Source: an uncultured Bacteroidales bacterium
Lineage (GTDB): Bacteria > Bacteroidota > Bacteroidia > Bacteroidales > Paludibacteraceae
Direction of reading: 5' to 3'
NCBI GenBank assembly: GCA_946614295.1
Contig: CAMOGT010000019.1
Span: forward strand, 1-13,385
DNA: 13,385 nt
Shown in pieces: positions 1-7,534 of the stretch. The stretch's first letter is position 1. Each line of letters begins with the position of its first letter. The notes beneath the pieces are model-generated. The model was not told where the DNA came from. It ran no database searches and was given only the letters and a program-made list of their open reading frames with translations. Made by a program: the position numbers and the translations under genes.

Positions 1-32
1 AATGTAGAAAAATACAAAAAAATGAGAATTTA

Positions 33-64
33 TTTGCACATTTGCTAAAAATGTTGTAAATTTG
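33..64 (+). promoter_or_regulatory. Bacteroidota-type promoter for the outer membrane protein gene
   Basis: A TTTG at 33-36 is followed by exactly 20 bases and then TAAATTTG at 57-64, matching the Bacteroidota sigma-ABfr consensus TTTG / TAnnTTTG. Transcription would be expected to start near 70, giving a leader of about 20 nt before the ATG at 90. The position is seen in the sequence; promoter activity is inferred. Confidence 0.8.
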
Positions 65-89
65 CAAGCGATTTTGATTGTCGAATACA

Positions 90-986
90 ATGAGAGCACA
101 TTGTTTACATTCAATAGTACTGATTTGGGCGCTTTTAGTGCTCGTATCCACTGTCTCTGCCGCAGATAGTAAGCGTCAAGTATGGAGACAACGTTCAGAT
201 TCCCGTACAGGTCTATTTACAACCAAGAATTATTTTGTGACTGAAGGCGTGAGCTTGAATGTGAGCGGAATGTACTATTTCGGCGATGTGGACAACGAGG
301 GAGTAGCTTTTCATGGCGGGTTTAACCTCAATAACCTTTCTCTTGGTGGCGGACTGCAGTTTTCATACCAGATGCCTGCCGGCAATCATTGCAATATCCG
401 CTTCGGTATCATGGGTGGTACGTTGCGTGGCAATAACGAAGAAAAATTCAAATCCCTACCCGATCCACGTGATGACTACAGGCGGTTTAACTCGGTGGTT
501 ATTCAGCCTTCGGTAGGAGTACAGTACTACCCGTTCACCAACGCGGGATTCTATCTCTACGCAGGCATCGGTGTCTCTGCCAGCATCATCATGGACTACC
601 AGTTCTACTACTATAAGAAAGTTGGAAATAATAAAGAGCGCACACTCCTGCGTGGTAAGACCTTTGGGTTCCTGCCGATGGTACAGCTTGGTATCGGCTA
701 CAGTTGGCGACTAACTGACTCCTGGCTGATGTCTCTGGAGATTGCCGTTGATGAGGGTTTGATTGATACCCATTACCTCAATCTCGACGGATGGCCTATG
801 GCTCCCGGACAGAATAGTGATGCAGTCGCTTTAGGCAACTCTTTCGGCACTTATACCGGTAGGGATGGAAAAGAGCACCTTCACTGGAATGACGGATGGT
901 TCCAGGTGGGCTTCACATTCACCTATCGTTGGTCTTCCTGCGAGTACTGCCGCATCATCAATAATTACGGCAACCGTATACGCTGA
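90..986 (+). CDS. Secreted beta-barrel outer membrane protein (porin-like), specific function unknown
   Basis: A 298-residue protein with an N-terminal signal peptide: a basic start, a hydrophobic core at about residues 8-19 (IVLIWALLVLVS), and a likely cut after the VSA at 22-24. The mature part has alternating aromatic/glycine strands typical of outer membrane barrels, such as a region rich in YYF, GVQYYPF, LGIGYSW and a last strand VGFTFTYRW. I chose the ATG at 90; an in-frame TTG at 78 lies 12 bases upstream but would add charged residues before the signal peptide. After the last predicted strand a tail of about 15 residues follows with a CEYC (CxxC) motif, which is odd because barrels often end on an aromatic residue. 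It stands alone with its own promoter. No cargo or substrate can be deduced. Confidence 0.75.
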   Translation: MRAHCLHSIVLIWALLVLVSTVSAADSKRQVWRQRSDSRTGLFTTKNYFVTEGVSLNVSGMYYFGDVDNEGVAFHGGFNLNNLSLGGGLQFSYQMPAGNHCNIRFGIMGGTLRGNNEEKFKSLPDPRDDYRRFNSVVIQPSVGVQYYPFTNAGFYLYAGIGVSASIIMDYQFYYYKKVGNNKERTLLRGKTFGFLPMVQLGIGYSWRLTDSWLMSLEIAVDEGLIDTHYLNLDGWPMAPGQNSDAVALGNSFGTYTGRDGKEHLHWNDGWFQVGFTFTYRWSSCEYCRIINNYGNRIR

Positions 987-989
987 TAA

Positions 990-1649
990 TCATTTCTTTA
1001 CTTCAGCCGTTTTGGGAGCTACTGTGCCGGTTTCGGCATATTCCACCAAGTTATCCAAGATCATGGACAGGCGCCATTCAATAGCGTTCCGCCATGTTTT
1101 ATCGGAGATAAAAGCAGAGAGTACTTTTCCGAACGTGAGTGAAAATTCATAGTGAATACGCGTACGTGTAGGCGAGATTGGTTCCATCCTGATTATGAAG
1201 TTCCCACCCTCTAAAATAGAGCCGCTATAGGTCGCGACCATATGCGACGTGAGAGGGTATGGGCTATTCGCAGGTTTTTCAATGCGATATTTAGTACCAA
1301 GATGCTGATCCTTCCACCACCTTACGCCCAATACATAGATGTCAATGGCTACGTCACCTGTCTTCTGTTTGGAATCATAAACGCGGTCTTTGTACCGTAA
1401 CTGGATGGCATCCCTACTCTCTTTGTTTTTACTCTCTGCAACCTCCAATTCACCGGTACCGACATATGCCCACGTGAAAAGCGAGTCCGGACAAGCCTGG
1501 AACTGGTAACAGAATTTATTCGCTACCTCCATCATCCTCTCTATTGAAGTTTCGCATATGGTGTCACGCACCACCTCGCGGGTCTGAGGTCTTGCCCACG
1601 CGTGTGCCCCAAAAAGTACCGCGGCGGCTATTATCATTAGTCGTTTCAT
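990..1649 (-). CDS. Exported protein of unknown function, possibly SRPBCC/START-like
   Basis: A 219-residue protein starting at the ATG at 1649 (MKRLMIIAAAVLFGAHAWA), a convincing Sec signal peptide with likely cleavage after AWA; an in-frame upstream ATG at 1676 would add nine residues and overlap the preceding gene. The mature protein is mixed alpha/beta. Its C-terminal third (FIIRMEPISPTRTRIHYEF, then a helix ending NLVEYAE) resembles the last strand and long C-terminal helix of SRPBCC lipid-binding folds, but this is impression, not proof. It is the third gene of an operon after ubiE and the Dabb gene (16-bp gap). Its stop codon is 3 bp from the stop of the converging outer membrane protein gene, with no visible terminator. 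The function is not recognised. Confidence 0.6.
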   Translation of the reverse strand: MKRLMIIAAAVLFGAHAWARPQTREVVRDTICETSIERMMEVANKFCYQFQACPDSLFTWAYVGTGELEVAESKNKESRDAIQLRYKDRVYDSKQKTGDVAIDIYVLGVRWWKDQHLGTKYRIEKPANSPYPLTSHMVATYSGSILEGGNFIIRMEPISPTRTRIHYEFSLTFGKVLSAFISDKTWRNAIEWRLSMILDNLVEYAETGTVAPKTAEVKK

Positions 1650-1665
1650 CAGTAAGTAATTTATT

Positions 1666-1977
1666 TCAATCTGCAATCTCGTAGTCCAGACATGTGCGCA
1701 ACTCGGTATTCGGGCGCACTACCCCGTTAGCAACCGCTACATGCAACGGATGGACGGCATAAGTTTTAAGAGCCTCCTCGCTCTCGAGCATGCTATCCAG
1801 CATGATATCTGCATTACTGCTCTCCAGACGTCCGTCTATCTGTACATGAATTGATATGAGGCCCGGTATCTGTCCTTGCAATCCCTCTAACCCCTTTTTG
1901 ATTGCTTCTGCTTTTTCACGTTTCTCTGCGGCACTCAGATCCGAGCGAAGCCGCCATAGGATAATGTGTTTAATCAT
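1666..1977 (-). CDS. Dabb (stress-responsive alpha/beta-barrel) family protein
   Basis: A 103-residue protein, MIKHIILWRLR at the start, with a helix of alternating charged residues at about 15-35 and the typical ending ALKTYAVHPLHVAVANGVV. The opening I-K-H-I-I-L-W strand and the Y-x-x-H-P-x-H-V-A helix are hallmarks of the Dabb fold, a small dimeric ferredoxin-like barrel; biochemical roles in bacteria are mostly unknown. I chose the ATG at 1977 because it forms an ATGA overlap with the stop of ubiE (1974-1977), implying translational coupling, and because upstream residues are just the other frame of ubiE. It may be coincidental that it is linked to a quinone methyltransferase, or it may handle a related small molecule; the sequence does not decide. 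Confidence 0.85.
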   Translation of the reverse strand: MIKHIILWRLRSDLSAAEKREKAEAIKKGLEGLQGQIPGLISIHVQIDGRLESSNADIMLDSMLESEEALKTYAVHPLHVAVANGVVRPNTELRTCLDYEIAD

Positions 1978-2657
1978 TTTATTGCTGTATAAATAGTTGC
2001 TATTCCGAAAGTGAGTGGTGTGAAATGCACGTTTACAAATCCTGCGTCCTTTAAGTGTTGCGCGAAATTCTCCCCCCACACAAAGCCTTTGACACTCTTG
2101 TTAAGATAAGTATATGCCGTTTTATCGTGGCTTACTATCCGACCGATTAATGGTAATAGATGACTAAAATAGAAATCGTAAACTGCACGGATGAATCTCC
2201 GATCCGGATACGAGAACTCCAATATCGTCACCTGACCTCCCTTCTTGAGTACGCGGTGCATCTCACTTAATCCCTTGTCTAAGTCCTGAAAATTACGGCA
2301 TCCAAAAGCGCAAGTCACGCCATCGAATGTTTCTTGCTCAAACGGCATCTCCTGCGCATTACCAAAGACAAACTCTACCTGCGCCTTTTGTCCTTCTACT
2401 TTCTTCCTCCCTATCTCCATCATCCCTTCGGAAAGATCAATTCCGGTCACGCGCTGTACCTTTCCTTGACGAAACATCTCCAGAGCCAGATCTGCTGTTC
2501 CGATTGCCACATCCAGCACGTGTTCTGCCGGATGCATCTGATCAACGGTCTTACGCCTCCACATACGGTCAATATTAACCGACAGCAGGTGATTAAGACC
2601 ATCATAAGAACCGGCTATTCGGTCGAATAACTGCCCAATATGCTTCTTCTCTTCCAT
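1974..2657 (-). CDS. ubiE: Demethylmenaquinone methyltransferase (UbiE/MenG)
   Basis: A 227-residue SAM-dependent C-methyltransferase, predicted to methylate demethylmenaquinone to menaquinone in the last step of respiratory quinone synthesis; Bacteroidota use menaquinone, so MenG is the likely physiological role. Both UbiE family signatures are visible: YDGLNHLLSVNIDRMW near residues 18-33 and RVLKKGGQVTILEFS in the C-terminal half. The SAM site is VLDVAIGTADLA (motif I) followed by GIDLSEGMM. The ATG at 2657 fits the usual family start; an upstream in-frame ATG at 2699 lies within the promoter and is rejected. It is the first gene of an operon with the Dabb gene (4-nt overlap) and an exported protein. 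Its promoter is at 2669-2700, leaving almost no leader. Confidence 0.93.
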   Translation of the reverse strand: MEEKKHIGQLFDRIAGSYDGLNHLLSVNIDRMWRRKTVDQMHPAEHVLDVAIGTADLALEMFRQGKVQRVTGIDLSEGMMEIGRKKVEGQKAQVEFVFGNAQEMPFEQETFDGVTCAFGCRNFQDLDKGLSEMHRVLKKGGQVTILEFSYPDRRFIRAVYDFYFSHLLPLIGRIVSHDKTAYTYLNKSVKGFVWGENFAQHLKDAGFVNVHFTPLTFGIATIYTAIK

Positions 2658-2668
2658 CTTTTCGGCTG

Positions 2669-2700
2669 CAAAGGTACTGCTTTTTTCTAATATATGCAAA
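2669..2700 (-). promoter_or_regulatory. Promoter for ubiE operon
   Basis: On the minus strand, TTTG (2700-2697), a 20-base spacer, and TACCTTTG (2676-2669). Only 11 bases separate the end of the -7 box from the ubiE ATG at 2657, so the mRNA would have a very short leader. The -33 box begins 12 bases after the stop codon of the exporter permease, so read-through from that operon is also possible; no terminator lies between them. The promoter is nearly identical to that of tRNA-Pro. Confidence 0.85.
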
Positions 2701-2711
2701 TAAAAAGCGTT

Positions 2712-3839
2712 TTATTTTGCTATTTGTCTTTTTTTGATGAAGAATAAGCCGCAGGCAATGAGGAAATACCCTCCCGTGAGAATCCACAATGCAATATACT
2801 CCGTGCCGGTGGTCGCCAGGGAAGCGCCCATCGAATTGATGTGTATAAAGCCGTGCGCCCCCCATGTATAAGGAATCAGGTACGAGAGGTACAACCATGC
2901 GTGCGGAATCATCTCTTTGGGCCACGAGATACCCGCCATGAAAAGAAAAATCAGTGATGTGGAGATTAAAAGGACAAGTCCCGACTCCCTGTTACGGATA
3001 AAGACAGAGACGCACATCGAGAAGAAGACCACCGCCAGAATGTACGGCACAATGAAGAGCAAGATGTCTCCGTAAGCGCCTATATGCGGGATATCGAACA
3101 GCCGCGGCAGCAAGCCCAACAGAATGACTGCCAACGCGTAATAGACTGTGAAATAAGCTCCCGCGCGGCCGATGAGGGAGCGGAACGAATACTGGTCTAG
3201 GTTCTCCTCCCGCGCCGTACCGCCCAACATACAGATGCCGAAGAGAAGCGTCTGGTGGAGAATAAGCACCAACACCGCCGGAATGAGGAACGAGCCGTAG
3301 CCGCCGGTGGGCGAGAAGAGGGCTGTCTCCGAATACGGTGCGTCCTGTACCAACGCCCACGCGAACTCTTTGTCCATGCCCATCTGCTCGTAGCGGTCGA
3401 TCTGGATATTCCGCATGGACTCCAGCATCACCTGGTTGCAACTCAGGTAAATCGCCTTCATGTAGAGGAACGAACTCATGTCGCAATACAGCGATATATG
3501 TGCTTGTCCGAGCGGGTCTGCCAACTGTTTCTCAAAATCCCGCGGGAAATAGATGATTCCATGCACCTTCTGGTCCCTAAGGAGTTTCTCCGCCTCCGCC
3601 ATAGAGGTACAGGAATAGGTCAGTTTGATATCCGGCGAAGCATTCCATTTATGCAGGAACGCACGGCTCTCGGAACTGTTGCTCAGGTCCACTACCGCCA
3701 CAGGCACATCGGTGATCTGTTCGTTCCAATAAACCGCCTTATAGATCAAGGGATAAGCCAGCGTAGCGACGATGAAAATCACCGTCACTCCGGGGTCCTT
3801 GAAGATCCGCTTTAACTCATTTACAAAATCACGCCACAT
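2712..3839 (-). CDS. ABC-2 type transporter permease (second of pair)
   Basis: A 375-residue inner membrane protein of the ABC-2 / YhhJ-YbhS class. One membrane segment lies at about 17-37, then a large periplasmic domain (about 40-180) with the family-typical VPVAVVDLSNSSESR and VHGIIYFPRDFEKQL, then five more hydrophobic segments at about 184-205, 226-246, 258-281, 287-306 and 347-368. The cytoplasmic loop after the second segment reads GGTAREENLDQYSF, a loose version of the RE-x-GT coupling stretch. It is a paralogue of the next-upstream permease (3855-5030; 15-bp gap), and the two probably form a heterodimer. No nucleotide-binding subunit gene is found nearby, so energy coupling is unexplained. 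Substrate unknown. It ends the exporter operon. Confidence 0.85.
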   Translation of the reverse strand: MWRDFVNELKRIFKDPGVTVIFIVATLAYPLIYKAVYWNEQITDVPVAVVDLSNSSESRAFLHKWNASPDIKLTYSCTSMAEAEKLLRDQKVHGIIYFPRDFEKQLADPLGQAHISLYCDMSSFLYMKAIYLSCNQVMLESMRNIQIDRYEQMGMDKEFAWALVQDAPYSETALFSPTGGYGSFLIPAVLVLILHQTLLFGICMLGGTAREENLDQYSFRSLIGRAGAYFTVYYALAVILLGLLPRLFDIPHIGAYGDILLFIVPYILAVVFFSMCVSVFIRNRESGLVLLISTSLIFLFMAGISWPKEMIPHAWLYLSYLIPYTWGAHGFIHINSMGASLATTGTEYIALWILTGGYFLIACGLFFIKKRQIAK

Positions 3840-3854
3840 ATCTTCTGTACGGTT

Positions 3855-5030
3855 TTATTTCAAAGGATAATTCATATACACCAAAGCCCTGTGCAAACGC
3901 GGGGCGACACAGAGGGACGCCAACATAAATCCCGTAAGGGCTAACATGTTCGGCAGACTGTTCTCAATGGGTGCCGCCATAAGCGCTTCGTTGACATAAA
4001 TCAGATAATAGTGCCGCAGGGGTTCCATATACGAGAGTGCCTTGAAAGGCGGTAACATCGCCATCTGCGGATACGTGAATCCGGAGAGCGAAAAGCCCAA
4101 CATGGCATACAAAGCACCGATAGAGAGTGCGTCACGGAGCGTCGGCAGCAAACCTATCATCGTGATTCCCAATGCCTCCATGGCAAAGATAAAGAGCATT
4201 AATCCGAACAACAACCGCGCGTGACTGCCATAGACAGGGAACCCGGCAAACCGGAACAGAATAATATAGCACCCGATACCCAACACCAGATAGATGACCG
4301 TATAAGGAATCAACTTACCGATCATCGCCACCGTGTAGTTGCCTCCGGCGGCTCTAAGCCAGGCATGGGAGGTTCGCGCCTTGAGTTCAAAACCGATGGC
4401 GAAGATGGTGAGCATCATACAGATGAGCCCTAATATACCCGGCAGAATAGTGCTGACCAGATAGACGGAGTAATTGCCCCACGGGTTGGCGACCATGTGT
4501 CCCTCAATCGTCAGCGGCTGAATACGGTGCATGATCACGTCGTCCGGCAGACCTTTCTTGCGGAGCACCTCTCTCTGGAACGCTCCGGAGGTGAGGTTCA
4601 CCATCGTCAGCATCTGTTTGTACGCCGTGTTGCCGCCCACCGTATAAGCGTTCGTAACATAAAAGTCCATCTTCGGACGCTTGAAATCCACGAGCTTGCG
4701 GTAGAAATCAGACGGAATGACGAATATACCATACACCTTGCCCTGTTGCATGGCTTCGCGGGCTTCGGGATAGGAATTAGTGATGAGTTGTATATCGACA
4801 GAAGGGGTCGCCTGCATCTCATGAATGAGCCTGCGGGAGATAGTTGTCTGGTCCAGATCAACCACCGCCACCGGCATCTTCTCCGCACTACCGCCACGCA
4901 TGAGCGTCAGGAAGAAGAAAGTAGAAAGCAGCATGACTCCCACCGATGCAAACATATACAACGGCCGCGCGAACATCATATGCAGTTCACGCTTCAGGAC
5001 ACGCCAAATATTGATAAATACGTATTTCAT
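3855..5030 (-). CDS. ABC-2 type transporter permease (first of pair)
   Basis: A 391-residue permease with the same plan as its neighbour: membrane segment at about 25-44, a periplasmic domain with MPVAVVDLDQTTISRR and GKVYGIFVIPSDFYRKL, then hydrophobic segments at about 188-214, 235-258, 270-295, 301-318 and 360-377. The cytoplasmic loop after segment two (FELKARTSHAWLRAAGGN) occupies the place of the E-x-E-x-GT stretch that touches the ATPase in related exporters, but is degenerate. The ATG at 5030 overlaps the adaptor's TGA (5027-5030, ATGA), indicating coupled translation. In the YbhFSR and YhiI-RbbA-YhhJ systems an ATPase is encoded beside or fused to such permeases; none is here. Substrate unknown. 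Confidence 0.85.
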   Translation of the reverse strand: MKYVFINIWRVLKRELHMMFARPLYMFASVGVMLLSTFFFLTLMRGGSAEKMPVAVVDLDQTTISRRLIHEMQATPSVDIQLITNSYPEAREAMQQGKVYGIFVIPSDFYRKLVDFKRPKMDFYVTNAYTVGGNTAYKQMLTMVNLTSGAFQREVLRKKGLPDDVIMHRIQPLTIEGHMVANPWGNYSVYLVSTILPGILGLICMMLTIFAIGFELKARTSHAWLRAAGGNYTVAMIGKLIPYTVIYLVLGIGCYIILFRFAGFPVYGSHARLLFGLMLFIFAMEALGITMIGLLPTLRDALSIGALYAMLGFSLSGFTYPQMAMLPPFKALSYMEPLRHYYLIYVNEALMAAPIENSLPNMLALTGFMLASLCVAPRLHRALVYMNYPLK

Positions 5031-6016
5031 TCCGCAACCAGCGCCGTCATGCCCGGACGCAGATTAGGGATGGTAACCGTAGGACGGCATTTGACATCGA
5101 ACGTGCGGACATCATAGCCGCCGTTCTGTTTGGTGGAACGCCAGGTGGCGTAAGTTCCCATCGATTTGATATGGGTGACACTCAGCGGATATTTGACATT
5201 ATTACCGAGCGCCGGAATAGTCACCTCCACTACGCTACCCATCGGGAAAAGGTACAACATGTCTTCACGGACTGCAAACGTGAACCACACATCATTTAGG
5301 TCTACGATGGACATCACCGGGCTCCCCTGCCCTACCAGCTCTCCCACTTTCGGGAAGAGTTCGGATACCTCGCCGTCACAGGGCGAGAGGAGGTATTTCT
5401 CCGCCTCTGCGGCAGCTACCTCTTGCAAGATTCCATCCACGCGTGCCACCTGCGCCTCGGCAGCGGCTTTGTCTTCCTCACGGGCTCCGGCGAGCGCCAT
5501 CTGGTACTGGGAGCGCGCCGCTCTGACGGTTGCCTCGGCGGCTTTGTACTGAGCCTCTACCTCATCGCGTTTCTGCGCGGAGACCACGCCCTTGTCATAC
5601 AACCGTTGCACGCGCTCGTACGACTTGCGGTAAATCTCCTCGCCGGCCTTGGCTTTCTGGTAGAGCTCATACGCGCCCTGGATCTGCTCGCGCTGCGCAC
5701 CGTTCTTGGCTTTCTGGTTCACCGCCTCCGCCATCTCACGGGCTGCGAGTGCCTGTGCTTTCTTCGCCTCTACCTCCGGAGAGTAGATGACGACGAGCGT
5801 GTCGCCTTTCTTCACCTGTTCGCCCTCCTCGTAGAGGTACATCTCAATTCGTCCCGGCACTTTGCCGGACACGCGGTACTCGGCTGCCTCTGCCTCGCCC
5901 TGGATAAGTGTCTTCTCGGGGCGGAGAGCTACGATACCGACGACCGCAACAATAACGACTACTGTAAGCAATGCAATCAAGCCCAACAGCAGACTTCCTT
6001 CTTTCTGGTGTTTCAT
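5027..6016 (-). CDS. HlyD-family periplasmic adaptor (membrane fusion protein)
   Basis: A 329-residue adaptor that would bridge the ABC-2 permeases and the TolC-type channel. Residues 9-31 form one N-terminal membrane anchor. The first half of the lipoyl domain follows at about 42-80 (VSGKVPGRIE, GEQVKKGDTLVVIYSPE), then an alanine-, lysine- and glutamate-rich helical hairpin at about 82-205 (for example AKAGEEIYRKSYERVQ and AARSQYQMALAGAREED), then the returning lipoyl half (LLSPCDGEVSELFPKVGELV) and a beta-barrel domain ending in LRPGMTALVAE. The stop codon of the TolC gene is 1 base upstream of the ATG at 6016, and the 3' end overlaps the next permease by 4 nt, so all four exporter proteins should be made together. 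Confidence 0.9.
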   Translation of the reverse strand: MKHQKEGSLLLGLIALLTVVVIVAVVGIVALRPEKTLIQGEAEAAEYRVSGKVPGRIEMYLYEEGEQVKKGDTLVVIYSPEVEAKKAQALAAREMAEAVNQKAKNGAQREQIQGAYELYQKAKAGEEIYRKSYERVQRLYDKGVVSAQKRDEVEAQYKAAEATVRAARSQYQMALAGAREEDKAAAEAQVARVDGILQEVAAAEAEKYLLSPCDGEVSELFPKVGELVGQGSPVMSIVDLNDVWFTFAVREDMLYLFPMGSVVEVTIPALGNNVKYPLSVTHIKSMGTYATWRSTKQNGGYDVRTFDVKCRPTVTIPNLRPGMTALVAE

Positions 6017-6017
6017 T

Positions 6018-7475
6018 TTATAGTTTACCTAAATATTTACGGAGTTGTGTTTCTGTGGTTTTCGCCTCGGCCTCTGCGTCCACGAGGTCCGTAGCGGCGG
6101 CAAGCCAGGCAGTCTGCGCCTGCATCAGTTCGGAGGCGGTGATCATGCCTGCATCGTAGGACTCCTGCGCCATGCGGAGCACCTCGGCTGCGTTGTTGCA
6201 TGTCAGCCGCGCGAGAGCTATCTTCTGCTCCGCCTCGGCGAGTTTCTGGTTAGCCTGGGTGGTCTGGAGGGTCAGTAGCTCACGCGTCTCTTCGGTCTTC
6301 AGCTCCACCGCTTTGGCAGCGTGTTTGGCGGCTTTGTAGCGGAGTATATCATCGGCGTGCGCAATCGGTACATTGACTACCACTCCAGCGGAGAAGAAAC
6401 CTTTGCTATCCCACTTGTTACTGAACCCGTTCTCCACATTCGGGTTCGTGTATATATATCCGGCGGAAGCGACTATGTTCGGTTGCAAACCGGCGGCTGC
6501 GATCATGGCGTTGGATTTGGCGATTTTCTCCGCCTCCTGCAACATACGCAGTTCCGGTCGCGCGCTTACTGCGGCATCCGTATTGGCGGAATCGGCAGGC
6601 AGAGAGACTTCCGCCAACCCCGATTCGTCCAGCCGGAAAGCCGTGGAGAGAGGCAGTCCGCAAACCTGTGCCAACGCCATATTGGAGAGCGTGAGACCAT
6701 TCTCCGCTTGCAGTTTTTTGACCTCCGCCTCGCCGCGTTTGGTGGTTACTTTGAGGAGGTCGGATTGCGTGACGAGTCCTTCAGCGAGCGCCTCTTTCAC
6801 ATCCGACTCCAGCTGGCAGAGCAGCCGGTAATACTGCTCGGCGAGTTCTTTCTTCTTCCCTACTGACACGACGCGCCAATAGGCCTCATCGACCGAATAG
6901 ATGATCGCATCGTGTTTGCTCTCCGACTCGATCGTCGCGATCTGCTCCGTGGCCTTGGCAATCTTATACATATTAATCAGCCGTCCGCCGACATAAATCG
7001 GCTGCGTGATACCCACTTGCGCCACGAAAATCTGGTGCAAGTCAGGTGACAATTTGTCATACAGCATTTTATATCCGTCCGCGATGAACTGACCGGCTGC
7101 GTCAGAGATCACACCGGTAGCACCGCTTTGCCACTGCCACGAAGCCGTTCCGTCGGGGTTGACGGTAGCCGTACCGAAAGTAAATTCGGTAGTATTCGAG
7201 AGCAGGTGCACATTGGCGGAGTTCCACATATACGAGCCATTCGCCGTGATCTTGGGGAACATGGACGATAGTGCCGCCTGACGGTTATATTTCGCCGCCA
7301 GAAGTGTCTCTTGCTGAGACTTGGCAGAGTTGCCAGCCGAGAGAGCTAAATCCCGGCATTGCGGAAGCGTATAATAGGTCGTGTCTGCCGCCTCTGAAAA
7401 TGAAAGATGGAAGATGAAGAATGAAAGGATGAGTAACCCTTTATTCAAAATCCTGTATTTCTGATTATTTGTCAT
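6018..7475 (-). CDS. TolC-family outer membrane efflux channel
   Basis: A 485-residue outer membrane factor. After the signal peptide the protein shows two repeats of the OEP fold: YTLPQCRDLALSAGNSAK opening, PKITANGSY, VGITQPIYVGGRLINMYKIA, the long helix SDVKEALAEGLVTQSDLLKV, and in the second half AGLQPNIVASAGY, VNVPIAHADDILRYKAAKH and ESYDAGMITASELMQAQTAW, all classic TolC features. I prefer the ATG at 7475, which puts the hydrophobic core at residues 13-26; an in-frame GTG at 7511 would give a 497-residue form with an awkwardly long amino end. The signal peptide core is built from a purine-rich microrepeat (7395-7433). Together with the adaptor and permeases it forms a tripartite exporter across both membranes. 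Confidence 0.92.
   Translation of the reverse strand: MTNNQKYRILNKGLLILSFFIFHLSFSEAADTTYYTLPQCRDLALSAGNSAKSQQETLLAAKYNRQAALSSMFPKITANGSYMWNSANVHLLSNTTEFTFGTATVNPDGTASWQWQSGATGVISDAAGQFIADGYKMLYDKLSPDLHQIFVAQVGITQPIYVGGRLINMYKIAKATEQIATIESESKHDAIIYSVDEAYWRVVSVGKKKELAEQYYRLLCQLESDVKEALAEGLVTQSDLLKVTTKRGEAEVKKLQAENGLTLSNMALAQVCGLPLSTAFRLDESGLAEVSLPADSANTDAAVSARPELRMLQEAEKIAKSNAMIAAAGLQPNIVASAGYIYTNPNVENGFSNKWDSKGFFSAGVVVNVPIAHADDILRYKAAKHAAKAVELKTEETRELLTLQTTQANQKLAEAEQKIALARLTCNNAAEVLRMAQESYDAGMITASELMQAQTAWLAAATDLVDAEAEAKTTETQLRKYLGKL
7395..7433 (-). repeat. Purine-rich microrepeat coding the TolC signal peptide core
   Basis: On the plus strand a run of GATGAAAGA-like units (tgaaagatgg, aagatgaaga, atgaaaggat) spans this stretch. 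Read as the gene it codes residues 15-27 including FFIFHLSF. The low-complexity pattern differs from flanking DNA. Confidence 0.55.
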
Positions 7476-7534
7476 ACGTAATAGGTATTTGTAAGCGTCA
7501 ATTGGTGTCACAAAAAGCGTGCCAGATAGAACAC

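Noticed and set aside
2660..2925. Minus-strand open frame reaching into the ubiE promoter from the permease
   Set aside because: Alternative frame of the permease end; it would read through the promoter and lacks any family features.
5423..6094. Plus-strand open frame (223 codons) across the adaptor gene, and 4497-5117 across the permease
   Set aside because: Both oppose conserved exporter genes and arise from their GC-rich third positions; no promoter box or signal.
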